Source: Promethearchaeia archaeon
GTDB lineage: Archaea; Asgardarchaeota; Lokiarchaeia; Sigyniarchaeales; SOKP01
Assembly (NCBI GenBank): GCA_029856375.1
Contig: JAHQWX010000041.1
Span: 1-9,904, forward strand
DNA: 9,904 nucleotides
Direction of reading: 5' to 3'
Shown: positions 6,850 to 9,904 of the stretch, piece by piece
How the letters are laid out: the number at the start of each line of letters is the position of its first letter
Numbering within the stretch: position 1 is the stretch's first letter
Program-made: the position numbers and the translations under genes
The notes under the pieces: generated by a model
Seen by the model: only the letters and a program-made list of their open reading frames with translations
What the model was told of the DNA's origin: nothing
Database searches by the model: none

Positions 6850-7266
6850 TTAAGATTTCATATAAGTGTCTTTAATCTTTTCAAGGTCGTAAGCTATATT
6901 CTCTATTGGTTGTTCGCCATCGATGACTTTATCGAGGCTCTCTATTAATTCTTTTGGAAATAATTCTACATTAGCGATGAAGTGTCTATATGCCTTAATT
7001 TCGTCAGTTACCTCGTATTCGCTCGTACTACGCTTAGCGTCAAATTCTTTCATTATACTTTCGATGAATGAATCGATTAAAGCGTTATTTACCTCAATTT
7101 CGTATTTATCAACATCAAGACTGACTTCTGCAACAAGATGTCTATATTTTTCTTCAAGTTCATTTATTTCTTCTGCTCTCTTTTCTTCTAATTCCTGAAG
7201 CTTGGATTTTATCTTTACTTGTTTTATCTCTAAATTCTTGAGTTTCTCTTTTAGTTGATCAATCAT
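6850..7266 (-). CDS. Small coiled-coil protein, function unknown
   Basis: 138 residues, highly charged. Residues 1 to about 46 have the Leu/Ile heptad spacing and Lys/Glu content of a coiled coil (KLKNLEIKQVKIKSKLQELE onward). The rest (50-138) is predicted by eye to be helical, with two short hydrophobic stretches (ALIDSFIESIMKEF, ANVELFPKELIESL). There are no cysteines, no membrane helix and no signal peptide, so it is probably a cytosolic oligomer or adaptor. I do not recognise a family. The ATG at 7264-7266 sits about 26 bases from a strong TATA box, supporting this start and a leaderless message. It is convergent with the FKBP-like gene, with a 52-base gap in which I see no strong terminator. 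Confidence 0.75.
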   Translation of the reverse strand: MIDQLKEKLKNLEIKQVKIKSKLQELEEKRAEEINELEEKYRHLVAEVSLDVDKYEIEVNNALIDSFIESIMKEFDAKRSTSEYEVTDEIKAYRHFIANVELFPKELIESLDKVIDGEQPIENIAYDLEKIKDTYMKS

Positions 7267-7286
7267 CTTAAGCTAAAAAAAACGAG

Positions 7287-7296
7287 TTTATATAAA
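7287..7296 (-). promoter_or_regulatory. TATA box of the coiled-coil gene
   Basis: On the minus strand the sequence is TTTATATAAA, close to the archaeal consensus, preceded by a purine-rich BRE-like GCGAAATT. It is centred 25-26 bases from the ATG, so transcription should begin at or next to the start codon. This is the clearest promoter in the window. Confidence 0.6.
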
Positions 7297-7333
7297 AAAT
7301 TTCGCGTTCAATTTTTAGTACAGTAAAATATTG

Positions 7334-8044
7334 CTATATTTCTATTAATTGCTTTAAATCTTCTATAATATAGTCGGGAGGGTGTTCCCATTTCCTAACT
7401 TCAGCAATACTTCGCAATTTCCTCCTAATAACCAGACATGATTTTATTTTGGCGTTGTGAGCTGCGAGAATGTCTACCTTTGAATCTCCGATCATTATTG
7501 TATTTGATTTCATCTCTACTATACTCTTTTCTTCATGCAAATTATTGTTTTTTAAAAAAAAATCAAGCGCAAGATTAATTCCCGTCGATTCAGGCTTACA
7601 TATCGTCTGATCTTCTCCCAATCCAATGATAATTTTGAAAAACTTCCTCAAGTTAAAATGTTTCAATTGATAATCAACAATATAATCGGGTGTATTACTA
7701 ATTATTGCTAATCTCTTATCTAAGCTTACTAACTGTTCTAAAGTAGGCAAAACATCTTCAAAGGGTTTAATCTTCCCTTGTTTGATTAGAGGTTTTCTGA
7801 GTTCGAAATCCATTATATCAAGCATTTCCCAAAAATTTTGATGTTGATTTACGCCCCAGTCTCGCAATAACTCAATGTATCCCTTACCAGAAGACCAGAT
7901 TTTAGTTCTTTCTTCAAATTCTGGGATTTTTTTTACTTTAAAGTACTTGAGTGTATCTACTAACAAATTATCAAAATAGTGCTGAATATCAGGGATTTCA
8001 ACAAGACAATTATCTAAATCGAATAAAAAATAACGGAAACTCAT
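7334..8044 (-). CDS. HAD-superfamily hydrolase (phosphatase, phosphoglycolate-phosphatase-like)
   Basis: 236 residues with all four HAD motifs. Motif I is FLFDLDNCL (nucleophile D9, acid/base D11), motif II is IISNTPD (S116), motif III is a lysine in CKPES (K150), and motif IV is GDSKVD (D187, D191). A helical C1-type cap lies between motifs I and II (about 20-90). This is the layout of small-molecule phosphatases such as phosphoglycolate phosphatase and pyrimidine 5'-nucleotidases. The substrate cannot be read from the sequence. Motif I has DN instead of the more common DGT. An inserted stretch (about 166-180) precedes motif IV. The start codon overlaps the stop of the cysteine-rich gene by one base (TAATG), implying translational coupling and a shared message. 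Confidence 0.88.
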   Translation of the reverse strand: MSFRYFLFDLDNCLVEIPDIQHYFDNLLVDTLKYFKVKKIPEFEERTKIWSSGKGYIELLRDWGVNQHQNFWEMLDIMDFELRKPLIKQGKIKPFEDVLPTLEQLVSLDKRLAIISNTPDYIVDYQLKHFNLRKFFKIIIGLGEDQTICKPESTGINLALDFFLKNNNLHEEKSIVEMKSNTIMIGDSKVDILAAHNAKIKSCLVIRRKLRSIAEVRKWEHPPDYIIEDLKQLIEI

Positions 8045-8406
8045 TAAAAATATCCTAAATGGTATTTTTTACCTTTATCATCAAAAACATATACAACCCC
8101 CATACCCAGAGCTTCAGAATCTTCGGCTCCTTCAGAAACTTTCGTAGGTTTGGCAACTCTCTTAATCGTTTCAAACGACAATTTAAAATCTCTGTCGCAA
8201 ACATCGCAATGAATAGAATATGTTTGAATCAATGTCTCGTCGTCTTCGCTTTCTTCTTTATCGTACACAATAAGTTTTTTTTGATCTTTATTATCGCACC
8301 CGGGTATGAAGCATTGGGTGAGTTCAATACTTTCCATTCCTCTTCTTCCAAGAGCAATGTACCCAGTATATGGAATTTCGTCCCAATAATCTCCTTCGTA
8401 TGACAT
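8044..8406 (-). CDS. Small four-cysteine, zinc-ribbon-like protein
   Basis: 120 residues, acidic and soluble. Two cysteine pairs, C32-x4-C37 (QCFIPGC) and C67-x2-C70 (HCDVC), flank about 30 residues and could bind one zinc, as in zinc ribbons. The first pair has wider spacing than the classic CxxC. A glycine-rich segment (EALGMGVVYVFDDKGKKYHLGYF, given here in pieces: 98-109 and 110-120) ends the protein with strand-like character. I do not recognise a family, so a nucleic-acid- or protein-binding role is only a guess. It is the first gene of a two-gene unit with the HAD hydrolase, sharing TAATG, so it may act with or regulate that enzyme. The ATG at 8404-8406 is the only sensible start. Confidence 0.75.
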   Translation of the reverse strand: MSYEGDYWDEIPYTGYIALGRRGMESIELTQCFIPGCDNKDQKKLIVYDKEESEDDETLIQTYSIHCDVCDRDFKLSFETIKRVAKPTKVSEGAEDSEALGMGVVYVFDDKGKKYHLGYF

Positions 8407-8515
8407 GATGAATGTCTCGGATTTAATTTAGATAGTTTTAATTTCCATCTTCAATTCTATAACAATAATAATAAATTTCTCAATAAAAATAAAGTTCTTT
8501 TATCCTATAAAGGAG

Positions 8516-8524
8516 AAATATTTA
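8516..8524 (+). promoter_or_regulatory. Candidate TATA box for gatC
   Basis: aaatattta is centred about 26 bases before the gatC ATG, the distance expected for a leaderless archaeal message. A Shine-Dalgarno-like aaaggaga at 8508-8515 lies about 30 bases before the ATG, too far to position a ribosome there, which favours the leaderless reading. The 139-base gap 8407-8545 serves both this gene and the divergent cysteine-rich/HAD unit; no convincing TATA box for the latter could be picked. Confidence 0.35.
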
Positions 8525-8545
8525 GAAAAAATCCATCGATCGCTT

Positions 8546-8851
8546 ATGGGCTCCAAGAAAATACTTTCCAAGGAAGAAATCGAGCATCTCGCGAGGCTAT
8601 CTTTAATTAATCTAAGCGAGGAAGAGAAAGAAAAATTCTCCGAACAATTGAATGATATCTTGGATTATTTCCAAAAATTGGACGAATTAGATACTTCAAA
8701 CATTGAACCTACTCGACACATTATTGACGAATTAAAGAATGTTTTTCGAGAAGATATCCCTGGAAAATCTCTATCTCAAGAAGAAGCTTTAAAAAATGCC
8801 TCAGAAAAGAAGGATGGTTATTTTAAAGCGCCTCGAATAATTAAAGACTGA
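8546..8851 (+). CDS. gatC: Asp-tRNA(Asn)/Glu-tRNA(Gln) amidotransferase subunit C
   Basis: 101 residues, normal for GatC. Both conserved blocks are present: EIEHLARLSLINLSEEEKE (11-29) with the helix FSEQLNDILDYFQKLDELD (31-49) and TSNIEPTRH (50-58), then NVFREDIPG (65-73) and a C-terminal EALKNASEKKDGYFKAPRII (80-99). GatC wraps around GatA and GatB and stabilises the GatCAB complex, which amidates Asp-tRNA(Asn) or Glu-tRNA(Gln) in the cytosol. Archaea generally use GatCAB for Asn-tRNA because GatDE handles Gln-tRNA; that is family knowledge, not visible here. gatA and gatB are not adjacent: the next gene is convergent and unrelated. The ATG is the only start codon in frame near the 5' end. 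Confidence 0.95.
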   Translation: MGSKKILSKEEIEHLARLSLINLSEEEKEKFSEQLNDILDYFQKLDELDTSNIEPTRHIIDELKNVFREDIPGKSLSQEEALKNASEKKDGYFKAPRIIKD

Positions 8852-8872
8852 GTATAAAAATTTTTTTTATAC
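8852..8872. terminator. Bidirectional poly-T/poly-A terminator between convergent genes
   Basis: gtataaaaa and tttttatac are inverted copies around ttt, with a run of eight T on the plus strand and five A giving T5 on the minus strand. It lies one base after the gatC stop and two bases before the end of the convergent gene. T-runs end archaeal transcription, so this probably stops gatC and may also stop the opposing gene. Confidence 0.55.
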
Positions 8873-8874
8873 AC

Positions 8875-9744
8875 TTAATAAATCCTTTTTCTAGACTCAT
8901 CTAAATGTTTGTCCAGAATTCCAATTGCCTTTTTCATCTCATCTAATGCGTGTTCTTTTTCTTCTGGCGTCATATCGTAGAAGTCCTTTTCTATACTCTT
9001 GCCACTACGAGCTTCAGACATGGGTTTATATTTTCTATACAATAAATTCTGTAAATATTCATCGTACCTATTTAGAGTAAGATTTAATTTGGGATTCTCT
9101 TTAATCTCTTCCCATAAATCTAATGTCTCTAAAGCTTTTATACCCATATCTATTCTAAACCAAGATATAGGAAAAAGGAGTTCCCTTTGAATCGCCAAAA
9201 AAACAATGTCGATATTATCCTGATCGATGTAAATGTCTTTAAACTCCGATTCGCTTTCTACGATATTATCGCTTATGATATAAAAATTAGCTGCACCTCG
9301 AGAAGTGCAAACCAATCCCACCCCAAAACCCCTAATATTTCTAATTTTGTCAGCAACATCTTCGATTTTATTACCTGTGATTTGAAAGAGATATTTTGAT
9401 TCTCCTTGAAATTCCATCCTTATCCGATTTCCCAAATGAGATCTGATTAAATTCGGAAAGAGCGATAAGTCTCTGCTTTTTTTGTGCGCTTCCATTAATC
9501 TATTTACAGTAGTATAATCCAACTCGAGCCCTTCAATGATGACATTTTCGTCCATAAACGCATCGACTTCAAAGTCTCCAATGCCGTACAATACTTTTCC
9601 TTCTCTAATTATTTTTTCAATAGCGTTAATTAATCGCTCAGTGAGCTTCTCTGGATCGTCTCTCACCGAAGAAAACTCCTCAGTAGTGAAAGTATCGATT
9701 TGGTCTTCGATCCCTTCCTCTTGATAAAAAGTAGCCCAAGACAT
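8875..9744 (-). CDS. Conserved-looking protein of unknown function
   Basis: 289 residues, soluble and acidic, with no signal peptide or membrane helix. I do not recognise a family. Visible features: a helical N-terminal third (about 30-110) containing LTERLINAIEKIIREGKV and LYGIGDFEVDAFMDENVI; a central alpha/beta region (110-200) with YLFQITGNKIEDVADKIRNI, then GFGVGLVCTSRGAANFYIIS (139-158), which could be a strand-turn-strand around a small binding loop; and a helical C-terminus ending in a long charged helix (255-288). There is one cysteine (C146) and no obvious catalytic cluster. The ATG at 9742-9744 follows a possible TATA box. The gene lies 50 bases downstream of an ArgC/LysY reductase on the same strand, so co-transcription is possible. 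Confidence 0.72.
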   Translation of the reverse strand: MSWATFYQEEGIEDQIDTFTTEEFSSVRDDPEKLTERLINAIEKIIREGKVLYGIGDFEVDAFMDENVIIEGLELDYTTVNRLMEAHKKSRDLSLFPNLIRSHLGNRIRMEFQGESKYLFQITGNKIEDVADKIRNIRGFGVGLVCTSRGAANFYIISDNIVESESEFKDIYIDQDNIDIVFLAIQRELLFPISWFRIDMGIKALETLDLWEEIKENPKLNLTLNRYDEYLQNLLYRKYKPMSEARSGKSIEKDFYDMTPEEKEHALDEMKKAIGILDKHLDESRKRIY

Positions 9745-9770
9745 TTCAGTAAAAATTTCAGCTTCGAAAG

Positions 9771-9780
9771 TTATATTACT
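9771..9780 (-). promoter_or_regulatory. Weak candidate TATA box for the 289-residue protein gene
   Basis: The minus strand reads AGTAATATAA, centred about 31 bases before the ATG at 9744, within the 50-base gap after the reductase gene. If used, the gene has its own short-leader message. If not, it is read from the reductase transcript. Confidence 0.25.
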
Positions 9781-9794
9781 CGCGTGATCTAAAC

Positions 9795-9904
9795 TTAAAA
9801 TGCACTTGCTTTAAATTTTAATCCTATCCACTCCTTTAATCCGAACATAATATTCATATTTTGAACAGCCTGTCCGGATGCGCCTTTCAAAAGATTGTCA
9901 ATAA
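9795..9904 (-). CDS. argC: ArgC/LysY-type acyl-phosphate reductase, C-terminal end only
   Basis: The last 36 codons of a minus-strand gene whose start lies beyond the window; stop TAA at 9795-9797. The residues read [20 protein letters not shown] then [15 protein letters not shown]. The block D-N-L-x-K-G-A-x-G-Q-A-x-Q-N-M-N-x-M-F-G is the hallmark C-terminus of N-acetyl-gamma-glutamyl-phosphate reductase (ArgC), which makes the semialdehyde in arginine synthesis with NADPH. Archaeal LysY, acting on LysW-bound aminoadipate or glutamate phosphate in lysine/arginine synthesis, shares this ending, and the fragment cannot separate the two. Neighbouring arg/lys genes would be expected beyond the window edge. 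Confidence 0.88.
   Translation of the reverse strand, partial: IDNLLKGASGQAVQNMNIMFGLKEWIGLKFKASAF

Noticed and set aside
8059..8403. 114-codon plus-strand open frame opposite the cysteine-rich gene
   Set aside because: Mirror of the real gene, rich in Phe and Ile as expected for antisense reading; no promoter or motif.
8421..8435. TATA box for the cysteine-rich/HAD operon
   Set aside because: AT-rich stretches there are at the wrong distance or poor matches; none stands out.
8508..8515. aaaggaga as the ribosome-binding site of gatC
   Set aside because: About 30 bases from the ATG, with no alternative start codon closer to it.

Overview
The window looks archaeal: it is AT-rich, has TATA-like boxes about 25-30 bases upstream of several start codons with no Shine-Dalgarno sequence at some of those starts, and carries gene families common in archaea (GatC, DUF72, MoxR-type AAA+ ATPase with a VWA partner, an ArgC/LysY reductase end, a ScpB-like winged-helix protein). 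A low-GC Asgard-type archaeon would fit, but that placement is an impression from gene style. I could not test it. I recognise no tRNA, rRNA, CRISPR array or insertion sequence.

Layout. Positions 1-432 (+) hold the 3' end of a ScpB-like chromosome-segregation gene whose start lies outside the window. It meets, tail to tail with a four-base overlap, a tightly coupled minus-strand pair. The first gene of the pair is a MoxR-like AAA+ ATPase (2184-3908), followed without a gap by a protein with a metallopeptidase-like N-terminal half and a C-terminal VWA domain with an intact MIDAS (429-2183). Upstream of that pair is an AT-richer block (4013 to about 5256, minus strand) with a LAGLIDADG homing-endonuclease-like gene. 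Its coding potential runs well beyond the first possible start and then jumps frame, so it looks 5'-damaged or frameshifted.

Next come a DUF72 protein (5289-6089, -) and, divergently, a membrane-anchored FKBP-like protein with an EF-hand-like acidic loop (6228-6797, +). A small coiled-coil protein (6850-7266, -) follows with a clear TATA box. Then comes a two-gene minus-strand operon of a small four-cysteine protein (8044-8406) and a HAD phosphatase (7334-8044) sharing a TAATG stop/start. GatC (8546-8851, +), a subunit of the tRNA-dependent amidotransferase, stands alone. The window ends with an unrecognised 289-residue protein (8875-9744, -) and the C-terminus of an N-acetyl-gamma-glutamyl-phosphate reductase-type enzyme (ArgC or LysY; 9795-9904, -).

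How they may work together. The AAA+/VWA pair most resembles a two-component remodelling or cofactor-insertion machine. The cysteine cluster in the ATPase and the altered HExxH in the VWA partner are its most unusual parts. The other genes are mostly housekeeping (translation fidelity, chromosome segregation, amino-acid synthesis) mixed with small poorly known proteins. I do not see a large new defence or mobile system. The best candidates for something undescribed are the AAA+/VWA pair, the membrane FKBP-like protein and the broken homing-endonuclease locus.
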